Assembly: GCA_963699535.1 (NCBI GenBank)
Contig: CAVOUJ010000011.1
Span: 186,001-250,000, forward strand
Length of the DNA stretch: 64,000 nt
Direction of reading: 5' to 3'
DNA from: VBDM01 sp963699535
GTDB lineage: Bacteria > Pseudomonadota > Gammaproteobacteria > Burkholderiales > SG8-39
In this document: in pieces, positions 48,923-57,657 of the stretch
How the letters are laid out: each line of letters opens with the position of its first letter
How positions within the stretch are numbered: position 1 is the stretch's first letter
Program-made: the position numbers and the translations under genes
Notes under the pieces: model-generated
Databases searched by the model: none
Told to the model about the DNA's origin: nothing
What the model saw: only the letters and a program-made list of their open reading frames with translations

Positions 48923-51070
48923 ATGTCCCGTCGCCGGCTGCTGCTTGCGACCCTGATCCTGGGTCTCGCCGCGGCGTTTTTCCTCTTCGACCTCGGGCAG
49001 TATTTCCAGATCGAGTTCCTCAGGTCGAGGCAGGCGTCGCTGGAGGAATATCGGCGTTCGAACCCCTTCGCGTTGGGCGCAATCTTCTTTCTGATCTACG
49101 TGACCGTATGCGCGGTTTCGCTCCCCGGCGCGGCGGTGATGTCGCTCGTCGTCGGGGCGATATTCGGCCTCGCATGGGGAACGTTGATCGTTTCCTTCGC
49201 GTCCAGCATAGGCGCCACGCTCGCGTTTCTCTCCTCCCGCTTCCTCTTCCGCGAATGGGTGCGCAGCCGGTTCGGCAACAGGCTGCGAACGATCGACGCT
49301 GGCCTGGAGAAGGAGGGCGCCTTTTACCTATTTGCGCTGCGCACCGTGCCCGCGGTTCCGTACGTCGTCACCAACCTTCTCATGGGCCTCACACCGGTCA
49401 AGACCTGGACGTACTACTGGGTAAGCCAGATCGGCATGCTTCCGGGCACGATGGTCTATATCAACGCCGGGACCCAGCTTGCGACGCTCAGCTCGATCCG
49501 GGGATTGCTCTCCCCGGAGCTGATCGGTTCCTTCGTCCTGCTTGGAATATTCCCGATCCTGGCCAAGAAGGTCCTCGGCTCGATCAAGGCCCGCCGCGCG
49601 CTCGGGAAATGGCCGAAGCCCGCGCGGTTCGACCGCAACCTGGTGGTGATCGGCGCGGGCTCCGCCGGTCTGGTGGCGGCGTACATCGCGGCGGCGGTCA
49701 AGGCGAAAGTGACATTGGTCGAAAAGCACCGCATGGGAGGGGACTGCCTCAACACGGGCTGCGTGCCCTCGAAGGCGCTGATCAAATCGGCGAGGCTCAT
49801 CGCGCAGGCGCGGCGCGCGCGGGAGTTCGGGCTGAAGTCCATGCAGGCCGAGTTCGATTTCGGCGAAGTCATGGAGCGGGTGCGGCGCGTGATCAAGACC
49901 GTCGAGCCGCACGATTCGGTCGAGCGCTACACAAGCCTCGGCGTCGAGTGCCTGCGCGGCGAGGCGAGGATCACTTCGCCCTGGACGGTGGAGGTGAGAA
50001 ACGGAGCCGGTGTGCGTTCTCTCAGCACGCGCGCCATCGTCATCGCGGCGGGGGCACGCCCGCTCGTCCCTGTAATACCGGGGATGGAGCAGGCGGGCTT
50101 CCTCACAACGGACACGGTCTGGGACCTGCGAGAGCTGCCTCCCCGACTGCTCGTTCTCGGAGGCGGACCTTGCGGATGCGAGCTGGCGCAGTGCTTCGCG
50201 AGGTTCGGCTCCAGGGTGACCCTGATCGACGTGCTCCCGCGGCTTCTGACCCGCGAAGACCCGGAAGTTGCCGAGCTCCTCGCGCGGCGGTTTCGCGACG
50301 AGCACATCGACTTGCGCCTGGACCACAAGGCAGTGCGTATCCTTCGCGAGGGGGGCGAGAAGCTCCTGGTGTGCGAGCACGGCGGAAGGGAAGTCCGGAT
50401 CGCTTTCGATGAGCTCCTGTGCGCCGCCGGCCGCGTCGCCAATACCGCAGGCTACGGGCTGGAGGAGTTGGGGATCGCCACGACCCCCTCGAGTACGATT
50501 GAAACCAACGAATACTTGCAGACGCTCTATCCCAACATCTACGCTTGCGGCGACGTCGCCGGGCCGTATCAATTCACCCATACCGCCTCGCATCAGGCCT
50601 GGTACGCTGCGGTGAACGCACTCCTGGGGGGCGTCAAGAAATTCCGCGCCGACTATTCGGTCATTCCCTGGGCGACGTTCACCGAGCCCGAAGTCGCCCG
50701 GGTCGGGTTGAACGAGATCGAGGCGAAGGAAACGAACATCGCCTACGAGGTGACGACATTCGGTCTCGAAGGCCTCGACCGCGCGATCGCCGACGGCGAA
50801 ACTCAAGGGATGGTCAAGGTGCTGACCGTGCCCGGGAGAGACCGGATTCTGGGCGCTACGATTGCCGGGGAACACGCGGCCGATCTCCTCGTCGAATTCA
50901 TCATGGCCATGAAGCACTCGATCGGCCTCAAGAAGATCCTGGGCACGATCCACATCTACCCCACGCTTGCCGAAGGGAACAAGTACGCTGCGGGCAACTG
51001 GAGAAAAGCGCACGCTCCGCAGGGGCTGCTGCGCTGGGCGGAGAAGTTCCACGCCTGGAGGCGCGGATGA
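48923..51070 (+). CDS. TVP38/TMEM64 membrane domain fused to a mercuric-reductase-like FAD enzyme
   Basis: This 715-residue fusion starts MSRRRLLLATLILGL. Residues 1-235 form a SNARE-associated/TVP38 membrane domain with FASSIGATLAFLSSRFLFR and LRTVPAVPYVVTNLLMGLT. From residue about 238 a pyridine nucleotide-disulfide oxidoreductase follows: FAD site VVIGAGSAGLVAAYIAAA, redox-active pair GGDCLNTGCVPSKALIK, NAD site LLVLGGGPCGCELAQCF, and dimerisation domain ending HIYPTLAEGN. It could deliver electrons from NAD(P)H at the membrane. No mercury-specific N-terminal or C-terminal Cys motifs are seen. Confidence 0.9.
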   Translation: MSRRRLLLATLILGLAAAFFLFDLGQYFQIEFLRSRQASLEEYRRSNPFALGAIFFLIYVTVCAVSLPGAAVMSLVVGAIFGLAWGTLIVSFASSIGATLAFLSSRFLFREWVRSRFGNRLRTIDAGLEKEGAFYLFALRTVPAVPYVVTNLLMGLTPVKTWTYYWVSQIGMLPGTMVYINAGTQLATLSSIRGLLSPELIGSFVLLGIFPILAKKVLGSIKARRALGKWPKPARFDRNLVVIGAGSAGLVAAYIAAAVKAKVTLVEKHRMGGDCLNTGCVPSKALIKSARLIAQARRAREFGLKSMQAEFDFGEVMERVRRVIKTVEPHDSVERYTSLGVECLRGEARITSPWTVEVRNGAGVRSLSTRAIVIAAGARPLVPVIPGMEQAGFLTTDTVWDLRELPPRLLVLGGGPCGCELAQCFARFGSRVTLIDVLPRLLTREDPEVAELLARRFRDEHIDLRLDHKAVRILREGGEKLLVCEHGGREVRIAFDELLCAAGRVANTAGYGLEELGIATTPSSTIETNEYLQTLYPNIYACGDVAGPYQFTHTASHQAWYAAVNALLGGVKKFRADYSVIPWATFTEPEVARVGLNEIEAKETNIAYEVTTFGLEGLDRAIADGETQGMVKVLTVPGRDRILGATIAGEHAADLLVEFIMAMKHSIGLKKILGTIHIYPTLAEGNKYAAGNWRKAHAPQGLLRWAEKFHAWRRG

Positions 51071-51085
51071 CAGGCGCGATCGCGT

Positions 51086-51811
51086 ATGACTAGGCACCCA
51101 GAGACGTCACGCGCCAGCGGGGTTCCATGCATCTCGATCATCGTTCCGGCGCTGAACGAGGCGGGCGAGATCTCGGCGGCGATCGGCGCGCTCGCGCCGC
51201 TGCAGCGGCGCGGCCACGAGGTGATCGTGGTGGATGGTGGCTCGAGCGACGGCACGCTCGCGCTGGCGCGTCCCGGCGCCGACCAGGTCGTTTCGGCGCC
51301 GCGAGGACGCGCGAGCCAGATGAATGCCGGGGCGGCGATGGCGCAGGGCGATGTCCTGCTCTTCCTTCACGCCGACACCCGCCTCCCGGAGGACGCCGAC
51401 GCGAAAGTCCTCGAGGGGCTCGCTTCGACCCGCAGAGCGTGGGGGCGGTTCGACGTGCGCATCGAGGGCACGAGTCGCTGGCTGCCGGTGATAGCGTCCC
51501 TCATGAATCTGCGCTCGCGCGCCACGGGCATCGCGACGGGCGACCAGGCGATGTTCGTACGCCGCGAGGCTTTCGTCCGCGCCGGCGGCTTCCCCGCGCT
51601 CGCGCTCATGGAAGACGTCGCGCTCTCGCGCTCGCTCAAGCGCATCTCCCGGCCGCTTTGCCTCGCCGAAAGGGTCGTGACCTCGGGCCGCCGCTGGGAT
51701 AGTCGAGGCGCGCTGCGCACCGTGCTCCTCATGGGGTGGCTGCGGCTTCGGTTCTTCTTCGGCGCCGAGCCCTCGCGGCTTGCCCGTGTCTATGACGGCG
51801 AGCGCCGCTAG
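51086..51811 (+). CDS. Family 2 glycosyltransferase, TIGR04283-like
   Basis: This 241-residue cytoplasmic glycosyltransferase has a GT-A fold: ISIIVPALNEAGEISAAIG, VIVVDGGSSDGT, LFLHADTRLPEDAD (metal-binding DxD-like) and ALMEDVALSRSLKR. It ends RFFFGAEPSRLARVYDGERR, typical of the TIGR04283 subgroup found beside ArsS-like genes. The next gene starts within its last codons. Confidence 0.9.
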   Translation: MTRHPETSRASGVPCISIIVPALNEAGEISAAIGALAPLQRRGHEVIVVDGGSSDGTLALARPGADQVVSAPRGRASQMNAGAAMAQGDVLLFLHADTRLPEDADAKVLEGLASTRRAWGRFDVRIEGTSRWLPVIASLMNLRSRATGIATGDQAMFVRREAFVRAGGFPALALMEDVALSRSLKRISRPLCLAERVVTSGRRWDSRGALRTVLLMGWLRLRFFFGAEPSRLARVYDGERR

Positions 51812-52484
51812 CGGTTCGAAAAAGGGGAGTACCCCCCCTTTGGGATTCCCGAAATCGGGAGCAATAGAAGAGAACTGCCGCATCGCCGTCTTTGCTAGGG
51901 CGCCGGAACCGGGCAAGGTCAAGACGCGGCTGATTCCCGCGCTTGGCGCCGAGGGCGCAGCCGCGCTGCATCGCCGTCTCGTGAGGCACAGCCTGCGCGC
52001 CGCGCAGGAGGCGGAGCTCGGCCCGGTCGAGCTCTGGTGCGCTCCGGACGCGCGCCACGCTTTCTTCCTGGAGTGCGCGCGCGATTTCGGCGCGAGCCTG
52101 CATTCCCAGGGCGATGGCGACCTCGGCGAGCGCATGCGGCGCGCTGTCGAGGCCGCGCTCTCGCGAGCGGCACGCGTTATCCTCGTCGGCAGCGATATCC
52201 CGGCGCTCTCGTCCCGGTACGTTCGCGACGCCGAACGGGCTCTCAGGGACAATCACGACGCCGTGATTGGACCGGCAGAGGATGGCGGCTACGTGCTCAT
52301 CGGTCTCGCGCGCTCCGATGCTGAACTCTTTCGCGGCATCCCCTGGGGAGGACCTGAAGTCCTCAAGGAGACACGACTTCGCATCGCCGCGCTAGGCTGG
52401 CGCGGCCTCGAACTGCCGGCCTTGTGGGACGCCGATCGGCCGGAGGACCTCGAGCGCCTGCCGGAAGAGATGCGGATCCTCTAG
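51792..52484 (+). CDS. TIGR04282/DUF2064 glycosyltransferase-like protein
   Basis: The core begins RIAVFARAPEPGKVKTRLIPALG, the diagnostic start of this family, with VILVGSDIPALSSRYV and GPAEDGGYVLIGL following. It resembles nucleotidyltransferases and is annotated in arsenosugar clusters. The ATG at 51792 overlaps the previous gene and adds about 33 residues (TASAASGSKKGSTPPLG...) encoded by two small palindromes. This extension is not family-like and may have been added by a repeat insertion. The protein has 230 residues. Confidence 0.88.
   Translation: MTASAASGSKKGSTPPLGFPKSGAIEENCRIAVFARAPEPGKVKTRLIPALGAEGAAALHRRLVRHSLRAAQEAELGPVELWCAPDARHAFFLECARDFGASLHSQGDGDLGERMRRAVEAALSRAARVILVGSDIPALSSRYVRDAERALRDNHDAVIGPAEDGGYVLIGLARSDAELFRGIPWGGPEVLKETRLRIAALGWRGLELPALWDADRPEDLERLPEEMRIL
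51821..51860. repeat. Two small tandem palindromes inside a coding N-terminus
   Basis: AAAGGGG (51821-51827) pairs with CCCCTTT (51835-51841), and TCCCGA (51847-51852) with TCGGGA (51855-51860). They lie at the junction of two overlapping genes and are translated. The first stem shares AAGGGG...CCCCTT with the ftsA-ftsZ hairpin. Confidence 0.65.
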
Positions 52485-52487
52485 GCG

Positions 52488-53579
52488 ATGCGACTTCTTC
52501 TCTTGGGCGGAGGGCACAGCCACCTGGCCGTGCTCAAGAGCTTCGGAGACGCGCCGCCCGCCGGTGTTCGTCTTACGTTGTTGAGCCCGAGGCGTTACGC
52601 TCTCTACTCCGGAATGATCCCGGGGCTCGTCGCCGGCCACTATCGGCTGGAGGATTGCCGCATCGATCTGGCGGCGCTCGCCGCTCGCGCGGGCGCGAGC
52701 TTTCTCGAGGACTCGGCAATCGGAATCGATCCCGCGCGACGCGATGTCACTTCGGCGCGGGGCGAGCGCTTTCCGTACGATCTCCTCTCCCTCGATGTCG
52801 GGTCGGAGGGCGCCGTCGCCCCGGACGCAGGGGCCGCGCTGAGCGTCAGGCCGATCGAGCTCTTCCTTCGGAATTGGCAACGGCTGCGCGAGTCGGCGAG
52901 GCGGGGCGGGGTCGGACGTATTGCGGTCGTGGGCGGCGGCGCGGCGGGTATCGAGCTGTTGCTCGCGATGCAGCACGCGCTTTCACCCGCAGCGGTGCAA
53001 TTCGGCCTGTTCAGCGAATCGCCCGTTCTGGCCGGTCACGGCGAGAGCGCACGCCGCACCATTAATGGCATCCTCGCCGAGCGCGGCGTCGAGGTGCACG
53101 CGGGTCGAAAGATCCTCGCGGCGGTCGCAGGCGGGCTCGAGGTCGAAGGCGGCGGGCGCTTTGAAGCGCAGGCGACGGTATGGGCGACCGGGGCGCGCGC
53201 GCCTGCCTGGATCGCGGCCTGCGGGATAGGGACCGATCCGCTCGGCTTCGTCGAGGTGAGCGATGCGCTGCAATCGCGCTCGCACCCGGAGATTTTCGCC
53301 GCGGGGGACGTTGCGACCCTCGCCGGCAAAGGAGGGCCAAAATCGGGTGTGATCGCGGTGAGGCAGGGTCCGGCCCTGGCCCGAAATCTGCGCCTGGCGC
53401 TTGCCGGAAGAGCCCTGCAGCCGTTCCGAGCGCCCGCAAGAACGCTCGCGCTGATCAGCTGCGGCGACCGCTACGCCGCGGCCTCCTGGGGGCCGCTCGC
53501 ACTTCGGGGCGCCTGGATATGGCGCTGGAAGGACCGGATCGACCGGCGCTTTGTAGCCGGGTATCGGCTCGATACCTGA
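52488..53579 (+). CDS. FAD-dependent pyridine nucleotide-disulfide oxidoreductase family protein (SelD N-terminal-like)
   Basis: This 363-residue flavoprotein starts MRLLLLGGGHSHLAVLKSF, the hallmark of the family that is often fused to, or encoded beside, selenophosphate synthetase. Other features are SPRRYALYSGMIPGLVAGHY, a second nucleotide site RIAVVGGGAAGIELLLAM, and IFAAGDVATL with a Lys-Ser-Gly near KSGVIAVRQGPALA. It begins 3 bp after the previous gene and closes the ArsS-like operon. No selD gene is present here. Confidence 0.88.
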   Translation: MRLLLLGGGHSHLAVLKSFGDAPPAGVRLTLLSPRRYALYSGMIPGLVAGHYRLEDCRIDLAALAARAGASFLEDSAIGIDPARRDVTSARGERFPYDLLSLDVGSEGAVAPDAGAALSVRPIELFLRNWQRLRESARRGGVGRIAVVGGGAAGIELLLAMQHALSPAAVQFGLFSESPVLAGHGESARRTINGILAERGVEVHAGRKILAAVAGGLEVEGGGRFEAQATVWATGARAPAWIAACGIGTDPLGFVEVSDALQSRSHPEIFAAGDVATLAGKGGPKSGVIAVRQGPALARNLRLALAGRALQPFRAPARTLALISCGDRYAAASWGPLALRGAWIWRWKDRIDRRFVAGYRLDT

Positions 53580-53587
53580 CTCGGGCT

Positions 53588-53746
53588 TCAGCGCGGGTGG
53601 ATGCTGGTGAGCTTGCCCCAGAGCGGGGCGCCGAGTTCGTCTGCAACCAGCAGCGCAAGAAGAGCGACGCCGATCGCGACGACAAGGTATTCGGCGACTT
53701 CGATCCAGAGATGTCGATCGACCATGGGCTGGGCCATAGGACTCAT
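53588..53746 (-). CDS. Possible small single-helix membrane protein, 52 aa
   Basis: Reading from ATG 53746 gives MSPMAQPMVDRHLWIEVAEY, one hydrophobic helix (LVVAIGVALLALLVADEL) and a short tail. ATG starts further upstream would add unlikely sequence through a palindrome. It converges on the flavoprotein gene, 9 bp away. No family match; existence rests on the helix and on an operator-like repeat upstream. Confidence 0.4.
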   Translation of the reverse strand: MSPMAQPMVDRHLWIEVAEYLVVAIGVALLALLVADELGAPLWGKLTSIHPR

Positions 53747-53753
53747 ATCCCGT

Positions 53754-53778
53754 AGGACTATGCCACCAGCATAGTCCT
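53754..53778. repeat. Perfect inverted repeat upstream of a small gene
   Basis: AGGACTATG (53754-53762), 7-nt CCACCAG, CATAGTCCT (53770-53778). A third AGGACT lies at about 53739-53744, so three copies of the half-site sit within 40 bp. It may be a regulator binding site for the small membrane gene at 53588-53746, or a hairpin. Confidence 0.6.
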
Positions 53779-53876
53779 GACCGCCCCAAAAGTGAACGTC
53801 AGGCCGCGTTTTCAAGAGAAAAAAGTCTCGTCGCGCGGCGAAAGACACCAAGGGGCAAGGGGAGAACGGGCGAAAT

Positions 53877-54482
53877 TCACACTGCCCCGGCTTTCTTCAG
53901 GAGCGCCGCCACGGCCTCGGCGAGCTTCGCGTAGCCGGCAGCGTTCGGATGGACGAGATCGGACTTGAGCGCGTTGTCGGTGAGAACTCTCCGGAGTACC
54001 GCACCCTCGTAGGGCAGTTTGAATTCCCCGGCAATGTCTTCGTAGAAGCCCGCAGGAGACGGCAGCAGGCCGGGCTTGGGCACGCCGATCAGCACCACTT
54101 GGGCGCCCCTCCCTTTGGCGAGGCGTATCATGGCCCGCAGGTTGTTCGCAGCTTGCGCGTCGTCGAGCTTTCTCAGAAGGTCGTTGCCTCCGTGGCAGAG
54201 GATGAGGAGCTGGGGTCGGGCTTCGTCCAGGGCCGAGGACAGGCGCGCCAGCCCTTCTGCGCTCACTTCGCCGGGGACTCCGGACCCGACGACCTTGCGG
54301 CCGATCAGCGCTTCCAGCCGCGTAGGATAACTCTCGTGCGGATTCGCCCCGGTGCCGAAGGTCAGGCTGTCGCCGAAGGCGAGGACCACCGCATCCTGGG
54401 AAAGCAGCGGAAGTTTGGGCGGGCCGCCGCAAGCGGCGGCGAACGCCACGAGCAGGAGGAGCAGGGCGCGGCGGCGGTTCAT
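53877..54482 (-). CDS. GDSL-type esterase, exported
   Basis: This 201-residue protein has block I FGDSLTFGTG (nucleophile Ser), block III CHGGNDLLRK and block V SDLVHPNAAGYAKL (catalytic Asp/His), as in TesA-like arylesterases. The N-terminus MNRRRALLLLLVAFAAACGG is a signal peptide with a likely lipobox Cys. The start overlaps the sulP stop by 3 bp, so it follows sulP in an operon. Confidence 0.9.
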   Translation of the reverse strand: MNRRRALLLLLVAFAAACGGPPKLPLLSQDAVVLAFGDSLTFGTGANPHESYPTRLEALIGRKVVGSGVPGEVSAEGLARLSSALDEARPQLLILCHGGNDLLRKLDDAQAANNLRAMIRLAKGRGAQVVLIGVPKPGLLPSPAGFYEDIAGEFKLPYEGAVLRRVLTDNALKSDLVHPNAAGYAKLAEAVAALLKKAGAV

Positions 54483-56269
54483 GAGGCGTCTTTGGGCTCG
54501 GGCAGGGTAAGGCATTCCTCGAATATGCGCGCGCGGCATCTCGCGCAGATCGAGCGGTCCAGGCGCTCAAATACTCCGCCGATCGCCTCGCGCTTGCCGC
54601 GGAACAGGTTGTTGCGGCCGAGTTGGACGGCGTAGCCGCCGCGCTCGAAGAACTCCTCGACCGGTTTTCTCAGGCTGTAGAAATAGAGCTGGCCCCCGCC
54701 TGCGCGGCGCTGCCTTGCTTCTTCCACCAGAAGCTCCGCCCCAGCCATGTCGATGAAATTGATGCCCTTCGACATCAGCAGGAGGTGCCTTTGTCCGGGG
54801 CTGTGCTCGCGCAGCGTCTCGAAGTGCCGCTTGACGTGGTCCGCCGCGCCGAAATAGATCGAGCCTTCGATCCGCAGGATCTTGAACTGCGGGCATTCCA
54901 GAAGGCCGTCCTCGATTTCGGTCAACTTGCGCTGGCTGTGGCGCGGGTCGGGGACGAGGCTTCTCATGATCGGGTGCGAGGTGCGGTTGAGGTACATGCC
55001 GAGGGACGCTGCGATTCCGAACAGCATGGCGAATTCCAGATCGAGCAGCAGCGTCGCGACGAAGGTGACGCCGAGAACGACGCTCTCGCCGCGGCTTGCA
55101 GCGAGAATCGCCCGGATTCGCCCGACGTCGATGAGACCCCAAGCGACCAGGAACAGCACCCCCGCCACCACCGCGACCGGAAGGTAGGCAGCGAGGGGAG
55201 CGATCGCGAGCAGCACGACCACGAGCAGCACCGCGGAAAATACTGATGAAAGCGGAGTCCGCGCCCCGGCTTCGTAGTTGACGCCGCAGCGGTTCACCGA
55301 GGCGCTGGTCGGGAACCCCGAAAAGAACGCGGCTGAAATGTTCGCCAGGCCCTGACCGACGAACTCCTGATTGACGTCGAGGCGTTGACCGGACTTCAGC
55401 GCGATCGCGCGGGTAATGGAAATCGCTTGCATAAGCGCCACCATCGACACCGCGATTGTGCTGCCGAGAAGGCTCTTCAGGGTTTCGGGGGACAGGTCGG
55501 GCATGGAAAGTGGGGGCAGCCCGCGCGGAAGCGCGCCCAGAAATCGCAAGCCCGCCCGATCGGCTCCGAGCCATTCGCTGAGGCCGAAGGCCAGCAGGCC
55601 GCCCAGCACGGTCGCCGTGAGCATCGCCGGGAGCCGCGGTGCGAATCGACGAGAGAGTATCCCGAACGTCAAGGTGCTGACGGCGACGACCACCACCCAG
55701 GGACGCGTATCGCCGAGGCGCTCAAGGGTGCCGAAAATGAGCCCGGTGAACCCGCTCGCGGAAGAATTGTGGATGCCGAGGAAGTTCCCGAGTTGACTCG
55801 CGAAGATCAGCACGCCGATCGCTGCGGTAAAGCCGACTACCACCGTGTTCGACATGAACCTGAACAGAGAGCCGAGCCTGAGGGCGCCCATCGCGATCAT
55901 GAGCACGCCGGACATGAGAGCGAGGGTCAGGGCGAGCTCGACATAGTGCGGCGTGCCCGGCACCGCCAGTGGGCTGAGCGCGGCGAATACCACAAGCGAT
56001 ACGGCATTGGTGGGGCCCGACATGGCGTGCAGTGATGAGCCGAAGAGCGCAGCGACAACCGCCGGGACCATGGCGCAGTACAGACCGTACTCGGGGGGCA
56101 TGCCGGCGAGCGCTGCGAAAGCAACGCCCTGAGGCAGCACGACGATCGCGCCGACGAGGCCGGCGAAGGAGTCGGCCTTCAACGTTGCCGCGTTGACGCT
56201 GGGCCACCACTTGAGGAAGGGCAGCGCCCTTCGCGCGAGCGGCATTCCCGAGTCGGTTGACGACGTCAC
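54479..56269 (-). CDS. SulP family anion transporter with STAS domain
   Basis: This protein has 596 residues. The membrane domain (about 1-420) begins ADSFAGLVGAIVVLPQGVAFA and includes GFPTSASVNRCGVNYEAGARTPL. The STAS domain follows (residues about 440-550, with RIEGSIYFGAADHVKRHFE and INFIDMAGAELL). A C-terminal tail with CARCRARIFEEC adds three cysteines. Substrates of relatives include sulfate and bicarbonate. Coupled to the esterase gene. Confidence 0.92.
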   Translation of the reverse strand: MTSSTDSGMPLARRALPFLKWWPSVNAATLKADSFAGLVGAIVVLPQGVAFAALAGMPPEYGLYCAMVPAVVAALFGSSLHAMSGPTNAVSLVVFAALSPLAVPGTPHYVELALTLALMSGVLMIAMGALRLGSLFRFMSNTVVVGFTAAIGVLIFASQLGNFLGIHNSSASGFTGLIFGTLERLGDTRPWVVVVAVSTLTFGILSRRFAPRLPAMLTATVLGGLLAFGLSEWLGADRAGLRFLGALPRGLPPLSMPDLSPETLKSLLGSTIAVSMVALMQAISITRAIALKSGQRLDVNQEFVGQGLANISAAFFSGFPTSASVNRCGVNYEAGARTPLSSVFSAVLLVVVLLAIAPLAAYLPVAVVAGVLFLVAWGLIDVGRIRAILAASRGESVVLGVTFVATLLLDLEFAMLFGIAASLGMYLNRTSHPIMRSLVPDPRHSQRKLTEIEDGLLECPQFKILRIEGSIYFGAADHVKRHFETLREHSPGQRHLLLMSKGINFIDMAGAELLVEEARQRRAGGGQLYFYSLRKPVEEFFERGGYAVQLGRNNLFRGKREAIGGVFERLDRSICARCRARIFEECLTLPEPKDAS

Positions 56270-56293
56270 GGCGGTATCGAACCCAAAGGCGTC

Positions 56294-57574
56294 ATGGTAT
56301 CAAACGAAGCATCTGCTTCGACGCGTGATATCCTGTCGCGCTTCGCAGTTCGACCAATGCCCGATCTTCGCAAGGGAAGTCCCGCCGTAATGCTCGTCTG
56401 CGCGAGCCTGATTCTCACGCTCGCGCTGGGCATACGCCACAGCTTCGGACTTTTTCTCCAGCCGATGAGCATGGACAACGGCTGGGGGCGCGAGGTGTTC
56501 GGCCTCGCAGTCGCCCTGCAGAACCTGATGTGGGGTCTGACGCAGCCTTTCACCGGCATGCTCGCAGACCGCTTCGGCGCCGGGCGCGTGCTTTTCGTGG
56601 GAGGACTGCTCTATATGCTCGGGCTCGTGGGAATGGCGAACGCGACCACCGCGCTCGGGCTCACGCTCGCGCTCGGCGTCCTGATCGGTCTCGGTATGAG
56701 TTGCACGACCTTCAACATCGTGTTCGGGGCGCTCGGGCGCGCATACTCGCCCGAGCGCCGCAGCGTCGTGCTCGGCATCGGCAGCTCGGCAGGCTCCTTC
56801 GGGCAGTTCGCGCTGTTGCCGCTCGCGCTCGTCCTGATCTCGACGCTCGACTGGTACCTGGCTCTGATCGCACTCTCGCTGCTCGCGGCGGTCATGGTGC
56901 CGGCATCGCTCGGTGTCGCAGACAAGGGCTACCATGGCACACACGCCGCGGGGGCTGGCGTGTCACTCAAGGAAGCGCTCGCCGAGGCCTTCCGTCACAG
57001 GGGTTTCTGGCTGCTCGGGGTCGGCTATTTCACCTGCGGCTTCCAGATCGTGTTCATCGGAACCCACTTTCCGGCCTTCCTCATCGATCAGGGCCTGACC
57101 GCACGCGATGGCACGGTGGCGCTCGCGCTGATCGGCCTGTTCAATATATTCGGTTCCTACCTCGCGGGGCACCTCGGCGCGCGGCTCTCGAAGACCTATC
57201 TGCTCTCGGGGCTTTATGCCGTGCGCGGAGTGGCGATCGTCGTGTTGATCGCATTTCCGCTCACGCCGATGAGCGTTTACCTGTTCGCGGCGATATTCGG
57301 ATTCACCTGGCTCGGCACGGTCCCGCTCACCAACGGCGTCGTGGCCGGGATTTTCGGCGTCAAGCATCTCGCCATGCTCTCGGGCTTCGTCTTCTTCTTC
57401 CACCAGCTCGGCAGTTTCTTCGGCGGCTGGCTCGGCGGTTACCTGTTCGATCACACCGGCTCGTATCAGCTCGTCTGGCTGATCGCGATCGGACTCTCAG
57501 TGATCTCCACGATCGTCAACCTGCCGATCGACGAGCGGCCGGTGAAACGGGCGGGGGAGCCTGTTGCCGCCTGA
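56294..57574 (+). CDS. Major facilitator superfamily transporter
   Basis: This 426-residue protein with 12 predicted helices resembles oxalate/formate- or monocarboxylate-type MFS proteins. It has the TGMLADRFGAGRVLFVGGLL loop between helices 2 and 3, SFGLFLQPMSMDNGWGREVF early, and GSYLAGHLGARLSKTYLL in the second half. It lies 84 bp upstream of glcD and in the same direction, so it might import glycolate or a related acid; this is inference from context. Confidence 0.88.
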   Translation: MVSNEASASTRDILSRFAVRPMPDLRKGSPAVMLVCASLILTLALGIRHSFGLFLQPMSMDNGWGREVFGLAVALQNLMWGLTQPFTGMLADRFGAGRVLFVGGLLYMLGLVGMANATTALGLTLALGVLIGLGMSCTTFNIVFGALGRAYSPERRSVVLGIGSSAGSFGQFALLPLALVLISTLDWYLALIALSLLAAVMVPASLGVADKGYHGTHAAGAGVSLKEALAEAFRHRGFWLLGVGYFTCGFQIVFIGTHFPAFLIDQGLTARDGTVALALIGLFNIFGSYLAGHLGARLSKTYLLSGLYAVRGVAIVVLIAFPLTPMSVYLFAAIFGFTWLGTVPLTNGVVAGIFGVKHLAMLSGFVFFFHQLGSFFGGWLGGYLFDHTGSYQLVWLIAIGLSVISTIVNLPIDERPVKRAGEPVAA

Positions 57575-57657
57575 GGAATTGCGCGCGGGTGAGGACGGTT
57601 TGGCGTGGGCGAAGAAATACTTGTAAGCTGCACCCATAACGCCGGACGCTCCGGACC

